The notes under the pieces are model-generated. The model was not told where the DNA came from. It searched no databases and saw only the letters and a program-made list of their open reading frames with translations. A DNA stretch of 35,664 nucleotides from Streptomyces sp. ISL-1 (GTDB lineage: Bacteria > Actinomycetota > Actinomycetes > Streptomycetales > Streptomycetaceae): positions 1 to 35,664 of the forward strand of contig NZ_JAGGOI010000044.1 of assembly GCF_018614585.1 (NCBI RefSeq), in the 5' to 3' direction. Positions 1-7,785 of the stretch are shown here, piece by piece (positions within the stretch are counted from its first letter, which is position 1; every line of letters begins with the position of its first letter). Position numbers and translations under genes: made by a program.

Positions 1-13
1 CCGAGAAGCGCAG

Positions 14-34
14 GGCCCCTCATCCTGAGGGGCC
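14..34 (+). terminator. Hairpin, probable terminator
   Basis: A perfect 9-bp stem (GGCCCCTCA / TGAGGGGCC) with a 3-base loop is followed within a few bases by a run of five T. The T run overlaps the end of the IS3 element, so the hairpin belongs to the sequence left of the insertion and probably ended a gene outside the window. Confidence 0.5.
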
Positions 35-68
35 TCGCGTTTTTCGGACAGGGATCTGACCGTTCATT

Positions 69-992
69 TTACGCGGCGATTCGCAACCTCGTGTACTCGG
101 CATGGACTTCTTGCGGAGGGCGGTAACCAACCGCCGAGTGAAGGCGTTTGCGATTGTACCAGAATTCGATGTAACGAGTGATGTCCTGCCGGGCGGCTTC
201 CCGGGTCAGGTAAGTCACGCGGGAGACACGCTCGTTCTTGAGGGCGCCGAAGAATGACTCGGCCATGGCATTGTCGAAACAGATCCCGGTACGCCCGGCA
301 GATCTGCGAAGGCCGAACTGGTCCAGCGTCTTCCCGAACTCGGCCGACATGTAGTTACTTCCGCGATCGCTGTGAAATATCGCCCCCTTGGCGAGCTTCC
401 TGTTGCGAGCCGCGTTGCGGATGGCCCGGGATATCAGCGGGGTTTGATAGTGGTCGTCCATCGCGTACCCGATGACTTCCTTCGTGCAGCAGTCGATGAC
501 GGTCGCGAGATACAGCCATCCTTCACCGGTGGAGATGTATGCGATATCGCCAACGAGCTTTTCACCAGGGGCGTCGGCGGTGAAGTTCCGGCCAACGAGG
601 TCGGGCACGGCGCCCGCCGCCGCCTGGGTCAGGCCGAACCGCTTCGGGCGGGGCAGACAAGGCATCAGGCTCAGCTCACGCATGAGCTGGCGCACCAGCT
701 CCAGGCCGGCTGCATGGCCCCAGCGCGCCAGCTGGGCGTGGACGCGCCGGTAGCCGTAGGTGCTGTCGGACATCTCGAATGCTTTCTTGACGAGCAGTTT
801 CAATTCCTCGCGCCGCTGAGCTGCCGCGGAGTTGGGGCGGCGGCGCCAGTCGTAGTAGCCGGACTTGGACACGTCGAGCCGTTCACACATGAACTCGACG
901 GGGAACACGTACTCCGCAGTGTCGAGCCGCATCGTTTCGATGAACTCGTACTTGCCTGCTACCGGGGATCCCTCGCGAAGTACGCCGCGCAT
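69..992 (-). CDS. IS3-family transposase OrfB (DDE integrase core)
   Basis: A 307-residue frame carrying an IS150/IS3-type HTH_21 region (STYGYRRVHAQLARWG, about residues 78-93) followed by an rve integrase core. The DDE triad is visible as D in GDIAYIST, D in HSDRGSNY and E in AMAESFFGALKNE, and the usual tail RLHSAVGYRPPQE closes it. OrfB normally acts fused to OrfA through a -1 ribosomal frameshift. The in-frame ATG lies in the slippery A-rich stretch at about 990-996, overlapping the end of orfA by 34 bases. Its length is normal for the family, and it appears intact. Confidence 0.93.
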   Translation of the reverse strand: MRGVLREGSPVAGKYEFIETMRLDTAEYVFPVEFMCERLDVSKSGYYDWRRRPNSAAAQRREELKLLVKKAFEMSDSTYGYRRVHAQLARWGHAAGLELVRQLMRELSLMPCLPRPKRFGLTQAAAGAVPDLVGRNFTADAPGEKLVGDIAYISTGEGWLYLATVIDCCTKEVIGYAMDDHYQTPLISRAIRNAARNRKLAKGAIFHSDRGSNYMSAEFGKTLDQFGLRRSAGRTGICFDNAMAESFFGALKNERVSRVTYLTREAARQDITRYIEFWYNRKRLHSAVGYRPPQEVHAEYTRLRIAA

Positions 993-1249
993 TTTTTCAG
1001 GAAGGTGTTCTCCATCTCGACTTCCTGGATGCGGCGTTCAAGTTCTTTCAAGCGGGCGCGTTCACTGACCGTCAGCGCGGCGTCGGCGGGCGGCTCGTGC
1101 TGTTTCTGGTACTTCTTCACCCAGCCCCGGAGCGTCTCCGGGTTCAGCTCAAGCTCCCGGGCAGTCTCCGAGATGGTCTTGCTGGACCGGAGCGCGATCT
1201 GGACGGCTTCCGCGCGGAACTCCGGGGTGTACTTGCTGGGTGTTGCCAC
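959..1249 (-). CDS. IS3-family transposase OrfA (HTH)
   Basis: A 96-residue protein. It has an HTH_Tnp_1 domain (KYTPEFRAEAVQIAL, then ISETARELELNPETLRGWV at about residues 26-44) and a C-terminal leucine-rich coiled coil (LKELERRIQEVEMENTFLKK) typical of IS3 OrfA. It binds the inverted repeats and forms the transframe OrfAB transposase with OrfB. The codons CTG-AAA-AAA near the end supply a run of six A where a -1 slip enters the OrfB frame. Confidence 0.9.
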   Translation of the reverse strand: MATPSKYTPEFRAEAVQIALRSSKTISETARELELNPETLRGWVKKYQKQHEPPADAALTVSERARLKELERRIQEVEMENTFLKKCAAYFARDPR

Positions 1250-1308
1250 TTCGTGCTTCCTCGTTTCCTTGACAGGACAACCCTATTGGGTCCCTGTCCG
1301 GAAACTCC

Positions 1309-1395
1309 GTGGCACCTCAGTTCTTCGTCTCCAACCCCGGGTTCGAGCACTGCGCGAACGCCGGCACTACCTGCGCCTGGCGCAAGGTCGGCTGA
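1309..1395 (+). pseudogene. C-terminal remnant of an unknown gene cut by the IS3 element
   Basis: Immediately right of the IS3 end, a frame with strongly Streptomyces-like codon choice reads PQFFVSNPGFEHCANAGT then TCAWRKVG and stops at 1393-1395. A GTG at 1309 could open a 28-residue peptide, but the length and its place at the IS boundary fit the tail of a larger gene better. I do not recognise the family. Confidence 0.4.
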
Positions 1396-1407
1396 GGCGT
1401 CCTGACG

Positions 1408-1451
1408 ACGCGCTGAAGGGGGCCGGCCGCGGCCGGCCCCCTTCAGCGCGT
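1408..1451. terminator. Perfect 44-bp palindrome, bidirectional terminator
   Basis: Bases 1408-1451 are a perfect palindrome, 22 bp each side, rich in G and C (core GGGGGCCGGCCG / CGGCCGGCCCCC). It ends directly at the stop codon of the minus-strand SUKH gene (1453) and 13 bases after the stop of the plus-strand fragment, so it sits between two convergent 3' ends, as expected for a shared factor-independent terminator. Confidence 0.75.
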
Positions 1452-1452
1452 T

Positions 1453-2103
1453 TCATCCTTCGAAGGGGACCCACTGGTCTTCCTGGTCGGGGTTGATCAT
1501 GCTGCCCCATACGAGGGCTCCGTTGATCAGTCCCGGCTTGTCGCGTGTGGCCGGGGAGGGCGCTTCGAGGCTGTCGGCGAGTTCTTCCAGGTAGGTGGTC
1601 AGTGTGTCGCGTTCGTCTTCGTCGCCCCGGTCTTCGTTGTACCGGCTCCAGCGGCCCAGGTAGCCGGTCTCGGTGTCGAGGTAGAGGCCGGAGGTGCGGT
1701 CGGTGACGCCGAAGGAGCACACCGGTATCCAGGACGTCTTCCATATCGTGATCTGGTCCTCGCCTGGTGTCTGGCGGTTGGCGTTGAGGGTTTCTTCGTG
1801 CCGTTGGGCGTCCATCTGCTGGCGGTGGAAGGCGGTGACGGCGTCCAGGGTCATCAGGGCCTGGTTTCCCAGGAGGCATCCGGCTCCGTTGATGCCGTTG
1901 TCGCCTGCGGTCAGGCGCCACAGCGTCTTCAGTTCGTGGGGGATGCGGGCGCCGGTGGCGTCCTTGACGGCCGCGATCTCGTTCTCGGTTGTGCCGGGCC
2001 TGAGCGCGGCGTGGGTGGCGGGGGCGTGGGCGCGTAGCCAGGTGTCGATGCGCTGCCAGGCGTCGGCGATCTGCCGGGCATGTGTGTTGTCGGTGCCGGT
2101 CAT
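1453..2103 (-). CDS. SMI1/KNR4 (SUKH) family protein
   Basis: A 216-residue acidic protein with the SUKH pattern: an N-terminal helix (ARQIADAWQRIDTWLRAHAP), the conserved ENEIAAVKDATGARIPHELK segment, WRLTAGDNGI, then a strand-rich half and a C-terminal QWVPFEG. In bacteria, SUKH proteins are commonly immunity proteins that bind nuclease or deaminase toxins of polymorphic toxin systems. That role is inferred from family knowledge, and no cognate toxin gene lies here. A strong ribosome site (GGAGGAA) lies about 8 bases before the ATG. The gene ends at the 44-bp palindromic terminator. Confidence 0.8.
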   Translation of the reverse strand: MTGTDNTHARQIADAWQRIDTWLRAHAPATHAALRPGTTENEIAAVKDATGARIPHELKTLWRLTAGDNGINGAGCLLGNQALMTLDAVTAFHRQQMDAQRHEETLNANRQTPGEDQITIWKTSWIPVCSFGVTDRTSGLYLDTETGYLGRWSRYNEDRGDEDERDTLTTYLEELADSLEAPSPATRDKPGLINGALVWGSMINPDQEDQWVPFEG

Positions 2104-2425
2104 GGGTTATTCCTCCTGCCGGGGCCGTTGGTCGGTCACGCCGGCATCTTCGCTGATGGGTCTGCCAGACTCTCAGCCGAGTGGGCGGACCGCCGCCCCG
2201 GCGGGCCTGGGCCACGAGTGCCTCGCGGACGTGTGCCTCCATGTTGGTGGAGTTTCCTGTCAAGTTCTTCTGTTCAGTCTCCTGACTGCACGCCTTCGAG
2301 GTCGCTGGAGTGGTCCTCTGCCGTCCCCGCCTGTCGGCATCGGGCTCGTCGGCGCAGGCGAGGGCAGCGGCCTTGCTGGTCCCCCCGGAGACCGCTGACC
2401 ATCGTGCGGAACGTGGTGGACGCGC
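2104..2425. other. Intergenic, no gene seen
   Basis: This 322-base gap holds the ribosome site and presumably the promoter of the SUKH gene at its left end. Short open frames here have codon choice unlike the neighbours. I see no repeat or hairpin of note. Confidence 0.4.
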
Positions 2426-2752
2426 TCAGGAAGGTTGTTGCCGCTGACGATTCTGAATCTGCTGGCGGGCGGTCGACCAAACGCTCTCGAACTCGTTGGC
2501 CGACAACCACTGCGGATCGTGCCCCTCCCATTCAGAGATAGGCGGTTCCGCGGTCAGACCATAGACACTCTCGTATTCAGTCAACCCACCGGCATTTTGG
2601 GCTTCTTGCCATTCGGCCTGCGATGCGGCGGCCAAAGCCTTACTTCCGGGCTCTTGAAACTCGACTTGCCGGATCACGTATCCATCAGTGTCGAGCTCGA
2701 AGTAGAACCAGATGGCTTCCTCGTCCCAGAAGCAGCGAACCCAGCGCGTCAC
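2426..2752 (-). CDS. Hypothetical protein (108 aa), coupled to the preceding gene
   Basis: I start the gene at GTG 2752, where GTGA overlaps the stop of the upstream gene. The longer open frame upstream is a shadow of that neighbour. The protein opens with VTRWVRCFWDEEAIWFYFEL, then DTDGYVIRQVEFQEPGSK, ALAAASQAEWQEA and ISEWEGHDPQWLS, and is acidic with a basic, Gln-rich tail. I cannot name a family. The strand-rich first half with several Trp and Phe resembles small immunity-type proteins, but that is only an impression. The overlap implies translational coupling and a stoichiometric pair. Confidence 0.65.
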   Translation of the reverse strand: MTRWVRCFWDEEAIWFYFELDTDGYVIRQVEFQEPGSKALAAASQAEWQEAQNAGGLTEYESVYGLTAEPPISEWEGHDPQWLSANEFESVWSTARQQIQNRQRQQPS

Positions 2753-3093
2753 TGGTTCACCCCGTCGAAGGGCTCGTCGTGCCAGCGCCAGCCGGCGGTG
2801 CCGTCGTCGTGGATGTACAGCATGAACTCGGCGACGGGGCTGCCGCCCGGGAACGTCATGGTGAGCGCACCGCGGATCTTCGTATAGCAGGCGTCGGCCC
2901 GCTCCCAGTCCTCTTTGTCGACAGCCCGCTCTTGCTCGGCGAAGACAGGGCGGAAGTCTTCGAAGCCAGGAAGTTCCTCGACGTCGGCGTGGATCCATGG
3001 CATGTCGGCGCCGGTCACGGTCAGCCGGGCAATCTCTTGGTCGCCGCAGTTGAGCCGCCAGATGCCGCCGGTGGTCAGGTTCGGGTTGGCCAT
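2749..3093 (-). CDS. Hypothetical protein (114 aa)
   Basis: The start is placed at ATG 3093 (MANPNLTTGGIWRLNCGDQE), because upstream codons in frame look like remnant sequence of the decayed tnpC-like gene. The protein is acidic: VTGADMPWIHADVEELPGFE, VFAEQERAVDKEDWERADAC, LTMTFPGGSPVAEFMLYIHD. No family is recognised. It is the first gene of a two-gene minus-strand unit whose second gene starts inside its stop codon. The GGAG before the ATG is unusually close (about 2 bases), so the exact start is not certain. Confidence 0.65.
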   Translation of the reverse strand: MANPNLTTGGIWRLNCGDQEIARLTVTGADMPWIHADVEELPGFEDFRPVFAEQERAVDKEDWERADACYTKIRGALTMTFPGGSPVAEFMLYIHDDGTAGWRWHDEPFDGVNQ

Positions 3094-3194
3094 AGCTCCA
3101 TGATGGCGATCACCACTGACAGGCAAGTGCGCGGATCGTGGCACCTCCTCCAGCAACACCGCGGAGCTGACATGGCGTATCCGATTGCCCGCCA

Positions 3195-3567
3195 TCAGGT
3201 TGCCGATCGGGGGAACAGGACGACGTTGCTCTTGAGCGAAAACGGCGCTGGCGAGCGTGCCTGGTCACCTGCTGGCGGAGTTCCTCGATCTCGGCTCTCT
3301 GGTTGGCGATGGTCTTCTTGAGCTTGGAGACGGTTTCCCGGAGTCGCTTCTCGGCTTCCGGGACTTGGCGGGTCTCGGTGCGGACGCGTTCGTAGAACTC
3401 GTTCTTCAGGCGACGTGTCGTTTGAGGAGGGCCATGCGGTGGACGTCGGCCTCGGCGGCGAGGGCGACGACGGTGAGGCTGCCGTTGGAAGCGGTGGCCT
3501 GTCCGGTCAGGAGTCGATCCATGGCCTCGCGGATGCGGGTGCGCTCGTCCTGGTGATGCTGGTTCAT
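3195..3567 (-). pseudogene. Decayed TnpC-like (DUF6262-like) recombinase partner
   Basis: The frame opens at ATG 3567 (MNQHHQDERTRIREAMDRLL, then TVVALAAEADVHRMALLKRH), an HTH-like start typical of the small third gene beside Tn554-type tyrosine recombinases. It hits a stop near 3410. The expected continuation (LKNEFYERVRTETRQVPEAE, then the coiled coil TIANQRAEIEELRQQ) lies in the next frame, consistent with one lost base. A last segment, SNVVLFPRSAT, ends at 3195 in a third frame. At least two lesions are therefore present. No intact recombinase genes flank it. Confidence 0.7.
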
Positions 3568-3663
3568 GTGAGGGCCTCGGCGGGGTGCGCGGTTCTGTCA
3601 TGGGTGTCGGCCATTTCGCGGAGCAGGTCGGCGTTGGCCCGCAGATGCTTGCTGCCGGCAACG
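3564..3663 (-). pseudogene. Tail of a gene formerly upstream of the tnpC-like gene
   Basis: In frame just upstream of the tnpC-like ATG, AGSKHLRANADLLREMA then DTHDRTAHPAEALT ends at a TGA that overlaps the next start as ATGA. Codon choice is coding-like. Position and coupling suggest the C-terminus of a lost partner gene, perhaps a recombinase. No motif proves this. Confidence 0.35.
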
Positions 3664-3774
3664 TGACTCACGTGCCTGAACACCCATCACCGGCTCAACC
3701 TTGCCGAACCGCCGAAGACGGTAGATAGGTCAAGCTGTAAGAGTTCAGCCTCGCCACGTCACGCGGCAGGGACA

Positions 3775-4070
3775 TGGCGACCTGCTCCCGCCGGGCGGCC
3801 TTGGCGATCGCGCCTTTGAAGCATCGAAGACACACGCGTCGCGCCACCGGACGCACCGGTTGTACACGGCTGCCAGGCCCCGAACCGGGCCGGTATCTCG
3901 CGCCACTGGCTGCCGGATCGGTACCGCCAGTTCACCTCTCGAACTGGTCGCGCAGCCGCTCGCGATCGCGCCCTCGACCGGTCCCAGGATGCTTGGCCAC
4001 GAAAACGGTCGGTCACAGCCTGACAAGCTTCTTCGTGTAGGCGTATCGAGGGACACCCCGGTGAGGTCAC
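3775..4070 (-). pseudogene. IS5-type (DUF4096) transposase N-terminal remnant
   Basis: The IS5-family N-terminal signature is visible but broken over three frames: VNWRYRSGSQWREIPARFGA in one, AAVYNRCVRWRDACVFDA in a second, GAIAKAARREQVAMSLPR in a third. The DDE half is missing. It lies between the tnpC-like remnant and the pentapeptide gene and marks an old insertion. The window's right edge begins another IS5-type element. Confidence 0.7.
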
Positions 4071-4116
4071 CGTGTGGCGGCGGAACCGCTTCTGAATTCT
4101 GCCGTGTCATGAGTGC

Positions 4117-5244
4117 ATGACCGATGTCCCTGGCGCTGAACAGCTCCGCCGGATCGCCCATCGACGGGCCGTCAGGGGCAATCGACGCCACCATGGCGGG
4201 TCAGCTGGCGATATAGGCGTCAGCCAATTGGCATGGGTGGCCCTCGCGGCGTCCACTCTGCCGGGACTGGCTGCGCTCATTGCTCTGCTCTTCACGTGGA
4301 TGTCGGTCGGGCAGACCAGCAAGGAATTGCAGATCGCCGAGCAGGGGCAGATCACCAACCGGTTCACCGCGGCGATCACCAACTTGGGGTCGGCATCCTT
4401 GGATGTGCGCCTGGGGGGAATCTACGCCCTGCAACGCATCATGCAGGACTCCTCCCGGGATCAGCGCGCTGTCGTCTCGGTGCTTTCCGCGTTCGTACGC
4501 CAGCACGCTCCCGTTCCAGCAAGCGGCCCCAAGCCGGCAGAGGAACACAAACCCTCTACCGACATCACGGTTGTGATGGCCGTGCTGGGCGACCGCCCCG
4601 CCGACCGTGAGGTTACCCAGGACGGGAAGCCGCTTTACAGAGTCAATCTCAGTGACGTCGATCTGCGCGGTCTGGACCGTGAAGTCGGGCTCACAGAAGA
4701 CGGCGATCCCAGACGCAGTAACTTCCGCTTTGCGAACTGGACCGGCGCGGATCTCCGGGCCGCAGGCCTTGAGAATTTCGACCTCTTCGGCGCGTCCCTC
4801 GACTACGCGAACATGCCCGGCGTGAACCTGCAAAATACGGACCTCCGCCAGGCATTTCTCGGACGCGCCATTCTGACGGACGCGCGCTTGGGCGCAGCCG
4901 ATATGACCGGCGCGGACCTCGGCGGTGCAAACCTCCACGGCGCACACCTGAGCAGGGCCGGAGAAACCAACGACACCAGCGAGGCCGACTCCAGTGCCAC
5001 CTTGACCGACGCCTCCTTGATCGGCGCGAACCTCAGCAACGCGGACCTGCGCGGCGTGGTCATGGCCAGGGCCGATCTGACCGACGCCGATCTGACCGGC
5101 GCCGACCTGCGCGGCGCGGACTTGGCCAACGCGGACCTGAGCAACGTCGACCTAACCGGGGCGAAGCTGGCGGGTACGAAACTGTCGGGTGCGATTGTTG
5201 ACGGGACACGCGGGCTGCCCTCGGGATCGCGTAACACCTCCTGA
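4117..5244 (+). CDS. Membrane-anchored pentapeptide-repeat protein
   Basis: A 375-residue protein in three parts. A basic N-terminus precedes one transmembrane helix (about residues 37-62, WVALAASTLPGLAALIALLF). A linker follows with the motif SLDVRLGGIYALQRI and DSSRDQRAVVSVLSAFVR. From about residue 170 to 365 there is a long A(D/N)LxX pentapeptide-repeat domain (ADLTDADLTGADLRGADLAN). Pentapeptide repeats form a right-handed quadrilateral beta-helix, and the role of this membrane-anchored actinobacterial type is unknown. A paralogue with the same layout and linker motif lies at 21.7-22.5 kb. Both sit beside recombinase or transposase genes. No clear ribosome site precedes the ATG, so the start is tentative. 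Confidence 0.88.
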   Translation: MTDVPGAEQLRRIAHRRAVRGNRRHHGGSAGDIGVSQLAWVALAASTLPGLAALIALLFTWMSVGQTSKELQIAEQGQITNRFTAAITNLGSASLDVRLGGIYALQRIMQDSSRDQRAVVSVLSAFVRQHAPVPASGPKPAEEHKPSTDITVVMAVLGDRPADREVTQDGKPLYRVNLSDVDLRGLDREVGLTEDGDPRRSNFRFANWTGADLRAAGLENFDLFGASLDYANMPGVNLQNTDLRQAFLGRAILTDARLGAADMTGADLGGANLHGAHLSRAGETNDTSEADSSATLTDASLIGANLSNADLRGVVMARADLTDADLTGADLRGADLANADLSNVDLTGAKLAGTKLSGAIVDGTRGLPSGSRNTS

Positions 5245-5564
5245 GGCGGGCGGATAACTGCGGTGGCAGTGCCACGGTCAGGTGCCGGATCCGGTCCTGT
5301 CAGTCGAGCCGATCGGCGCGGCGTAGCCGAGCCGGGCGCGGGGGTCAATGACGATGCCGCCGGTGGTCACCGTCGGGGTGCGGCGGTGGAAGCGCGGCAG
5401 ATCCTTCAGCAGCGGGTGCGCTTCGGGGGCCTCGCACGGAGCCGGGTCGATCGGGTCCTTCCCGAGCGAGCCGGGGTCATCGCGCGCAGCAGTGGCCCGG
5501 CCACCGACATCGGAGCGACCCGGCGGGGCTGTCCCAGGAGGAGCTCGCCGCGGCGCTGGGCCGG

Positions 5565-5780
5565 ATGGACCCCGACCGCTGGGCGCTGCGGCGGTTCGAG
5601 GGCGCGGACGAGGGTGAGCAGACCGCGGCCCGGATCGAGGCGGTGCGCGCGGCGATCAACGCGGTGCTCGAGCCGACGGAGCACAGCTGGTCGCTGGAGA
5701 AGTACAGCAAGAGCCTGCCCCGCGGGTACCGCCTGCGGGACCTGAAGGTGATCACCGGCGAGGCCCCGAAGGGGTCCTGA
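5565..5780 (+). CDS. Hypothetical small protein, possibly N-terminally truncated
   Basis: From ATG 5565 the frame reads MDPDRWALRRFEGADEGEQT and ends YRLRDLKVITGEAPKGS (71 residues). The same frame is open further upstream and there reads GLSQEELAAALG, which looks like the first helices of an XRE-type HTH. I found no convincing ATG or GTG for that longer form, so the gene may be a 5'-truncated HTH regulator or use an unusual start. Its stop codon lies at the edge of the GGAACCG repeat array, a plausible operator for such a protein. Confidence 0.45.
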   Translation: MDPDRWALRRFEGADEGEQTAARIEAVRAAINAVLEPTEHSWSLEKYSKSLPRGYRLRDLKVITGEAPKGS

Positions 5781-5952
5781 ACCGACCGGAACCGTGATGG
5801 AACCGCAGGTCAGAGACGTGGAACCGGCCCGGAACGGGGCCGGAACCGCTCGAGAGAGCCGGAACCAGTTCCGGCCTGCGCTTCGAGTTGCGGCCCGGTT
5901 CCACCCGGCTGACCTGCAAGTTCCTGACGGTTCCGCCCCAGTTCCCGCCCGA
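5779..5952. promoter_or_regulatory. GGAACCG repeat array (operator or iteron-like)
   Basis: Within about 170 bases GGAACC(G) or a one-base variant occurs in direct orientation at about 5788, 5799, 5820, 5831, 5842 and 5861, with a partial copy at 5779. It occurs inverted at about 5868, 5896 and 5938. Direct spacings are 11, 21, 11, 11 and 19 bases, close to whole helical turns. The copies at 5859-5874 form a 16-bp inverted repeat (CCGGAAC CA GTTCCGG). The array fills the gap before the gene at 5973, suggesting cooperative binding by a regulator or replication initiator. Confidence 0.7.
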
Positions 5953-5972
5953 AAGATCCACAGGAGTCCGAA

Positions 5973-7090
5973 ATGAGCGTCGACCCGCTCCGGCACCCCG
6001 ACCCCGCCGCCGGCTACTACCGGATCACCTGCGAGCGCCGTTTCATGTACCTCGCGCAGGATCCCGCGCGCACCGTGCGGATCGTCTGGCAGAAGGTCCC
6101 CGTCACCTGCCCGATGTGCGCCGCCGACACCGGCCTGACCCTCGCCTACGACCGGGCCGCCGACGACACCGTCCAGGCCTTCTGCCCGGCCGGCCACGTC
6201 TGGCCCGAGCCCCTCATCGACGTCGGCCACTTCCGCACCTACGCCGAGCTGCAGGCCTTCGCCGACCCGCACCCCGACCTGCTCTGGATCATCGACGCCG
6301 GATTCGGCGAAGAGCCCCGCCTCCCATCGACTACGCGGCCGAGATCAGCGCGGCCGCCAAGTACACCGCCAAGTACGCCAAGCGCAGGGCCAAGGCCCGG
6401 ATCAAGGCCGCGGTACGCACCCCGGTCCGCAAGGCGAGGAAGAAGGCCCTCGCCCTCGCCTTCGCCCCCGTCGCCGCCGTGCTCCGCGGTGCCTGGATGC
6501 TCCAGGCCGGCGGCATGCCCGAGGCGCCGAAGACCGCAACGAAGGGCGGCCGCACGGGCAGGAAGGGCGAGCCGGAGCTGAAGATCCCCTCGGTCGCCAA
6601 GTACCGCAAGGCGTACGGGATCCAGGCGCCGAAGAAGGGCCCGCGCTGCCTGGTCTGTCAGGACAGCGGCCGCATCACCGCACCCGGCATCAGTATCAGC
6701 TGCACCGAGTGCGCCGGCCCCGCCGCCGCGGCGATGGCCGCCGCCGAAAGCAAGGCCGAGCGGGCCCGCAGCGGCCCGGCCCCTGCCCAGCGCCCGGCCC
6801 GGGCCGCCGGTGCGGGCAGGAAGCCGGCGGGGGAGAAGCGCGGCCGCGCCGCCGGTCGGACCGTCACGGTCGCCGGCGACAACAACCAGGCCATCCGTGT
6901 CAACTCCACTGCGGGCGGCGGCCGCCCGCTCACCGCCCAGCAGGCCGCCGAGGTCAGGGAGGCCGTCGGCGCGGCCACCCGGGCCGCGCCGACGGCGGCC
7001 GCCCCTGTCTCCGGCGGCGTGCACGTCACCGGTACGAACAGCGCCCCCATCACCAGCGTGACCCGCAGCGGCGGCACCCGATCGAGCTAG
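5973..7090 (+). pseudogene. Hypothetical gene with an internal frameshift
   Basis: Starts at ATG 5973 after AGGAG and codes a zinc-ribbon-like N-terminus (VPVTCPMCAADTGLTLAYD, FCPAGHVWPEPLIDVGH). Near 6315-6320 (CCCC) this frame becomes low-complexity, and the coding signal moves to the frame that reads PPIDYAAEISAAAKYTAKYA, a basic helix-rich region, a second Cys cluster (CLVCQDSGR, SCTECAG), then TVTVAGDNNQAIRVNSTAGG and a Ser/Gly-rich end. The second part has no start codon of its own. One missing base would join the two halves into about 373 residues. Family unknown. Possible explanations are a pseudogene, programmed frameshifting or a sequencing indel. Confidence 0.6.
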
Positions 7091-7138
7091 CCGTCAGCCG
7101 CCTGACCAGCAGCAACCCAAGAAGCCCGAACTCGACAT

Positions 7139-7187
7139 ATGCATACCCTTGAAATGAATACTCGGAGTCTGCATTATTGGGGTGTCG
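7139..7187 (+). promoter_or_regulatory. Promoter/operator, copy 1
   Basis: A promoter-like site with TTGAAA at 7149-7154, a 17-base spacer and CATTAT at 7172-7177. It shares about 40 of 49 positions, without gaps, with a site at 20889-20937, including ATGCATAC, ATGxATA, GGAGTCTGCATTAT and GGTGTCG. The half-site TGCATA/TGAATA/TGCATTA recurs about every 15-16 bases through the -35 to -10 region, as for a repressor covering the promoter. It lies upstream of the gene at 7275 and probably drives the cassette. Confidence 0.7.
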
Positions 7188-7193
7188 TAAGCA

Positions 7194-7245
7194 CCCGGGA
7201 CGGCCGCCAGGTCGCCAACTCAGCCACCCGCCCCGGTCCTTCCAA
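7194..7245 (+). repeat. Intergenic hairpin element, copy 1
   Basis: Carries the invariant loop core GCCAGGTCGCCA and CTCAG between GC-rich arms (CCCGGGACGGCC ... CCCGCCCCGG). It lies between the promoter and the start at 7275, about 30 bases before the GTG. The right arm is less perfect than in the other copies. Confidence 0.75.
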
Positions 7246-7274
7246 CCCGCACCATCCAATGAGGAGAAGCAGAA

Positions 7275-7553
7275 GTGACACAGATCCCGACGCAGCTGGA
7301 AACCCGCACGGCCACCTGGCCCGACGACGTCACCGCCCGCTACGCCAACCTCACCGGCGCCACCGTCGACGTTCGCACCGAGAAGACCCTCGTGCGTGCC
7401 GTGTGCACCGGATGCCCGGCCGCCGAGCAGACGTACCCGCTCAGGGCCCCCGGCAAGAACACCGGCTACGAGCCGCGACCCGCCCTCACCTCGGCGCAGA
7501 CGTGGGCCCAGGGCCACGCAGAGCGCTGCCGCGCTCTGCCCCGCCCGGCCTGA
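7275..7553 (+). CDS. Hypothetical protein (92 aa)
   Basis: Starts at GTG 7275 after GAGGAGAAG. The protein reads MTQIPTQLETRTATWPDDVT, then TGATVDVRTEKTLVRAVCTG and CPAAEQTYPLRAPGKNTGYE, ending with an Ala/Arg-rich tail (ALTSAQTWAQGHAERCRALP). Three Cys and a C-terminal His/Cys hint at a metal-binding site, but no family is recognised. It is the first gene behind the operator-promoter at 7139-7187 and lies between hairpin copies 1 and 2. Confidence 0.75.
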   Translation: MTQIPTQLETRTATWPDDVTARYANLTGATVDVRTEKTLVRAVCTGCPAAEQTYPLRAPGKNTGYEPRPALTSAQTWAQGHAERCRALPRPA

Positions 7554-7558
7554 GCCGC

Positions 7559-7615
7559 CCCCCCGGGAGCGGCCGCCAGGTCGCCAGAGTCAGCTGGCCG
7601 CCCCCGGGGCCTCCC
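7559..7615 (+). repeat. Intergenic hairpin element, copy 2
   Basis: Arms CCCCGGGAGCGGCC and GGCCGCCCCCGGGG enclose GCCAGGTCGCCAGAGTCAGC. It begins right after the stop of the 92-residue gene and ends 37 bases before the next GTG start (7653). Confidence 0.8.
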
Positions 7616-7785
7616 AACACCGCATCATTCGGATCCGATTGAGGAGCAGCACGTGACACACATTCCCGCCCCGGCCGAGCAGCACCTTCCCGGCATCAGC
7701 ACCCCCCGCTCGGCCACCACCCGCCGCTACGCCGTCCGCGCCCTGCGGCGCGTGGTGGTGGTCCAGTTCAGCGACATCCGTTGCT

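Larger units (their letters stand above)
41..1304 (-). mobile_element. IS3-family insertion sequence
   Basis: Two overlapping transposase frames are bounded by inverted repeats. The left end at 41-54 (TTTTCGGACAGGGA) matches the reverse complement of 1291-1304 (TTTCCGGACAGGGA) at 13 of 14 bases. The exact outer ends and the 3-bp target duplication expected of the family could not be fixed by eye. Both frames look complete, so the element may be active. Confidence 0.85.

Noticed and set aside
372..1496. 374-residue plus-strand open frame
   Set aside because: Antisense to IS3 orfA and orfB; only its far end touches the 1309-1395 remnant, in a different frame.
2274..2531. 85-residue minus-strand frame
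   Set aside because: Overlaps the end of the better supported gene at 2426-2752 and has no family features or start site.
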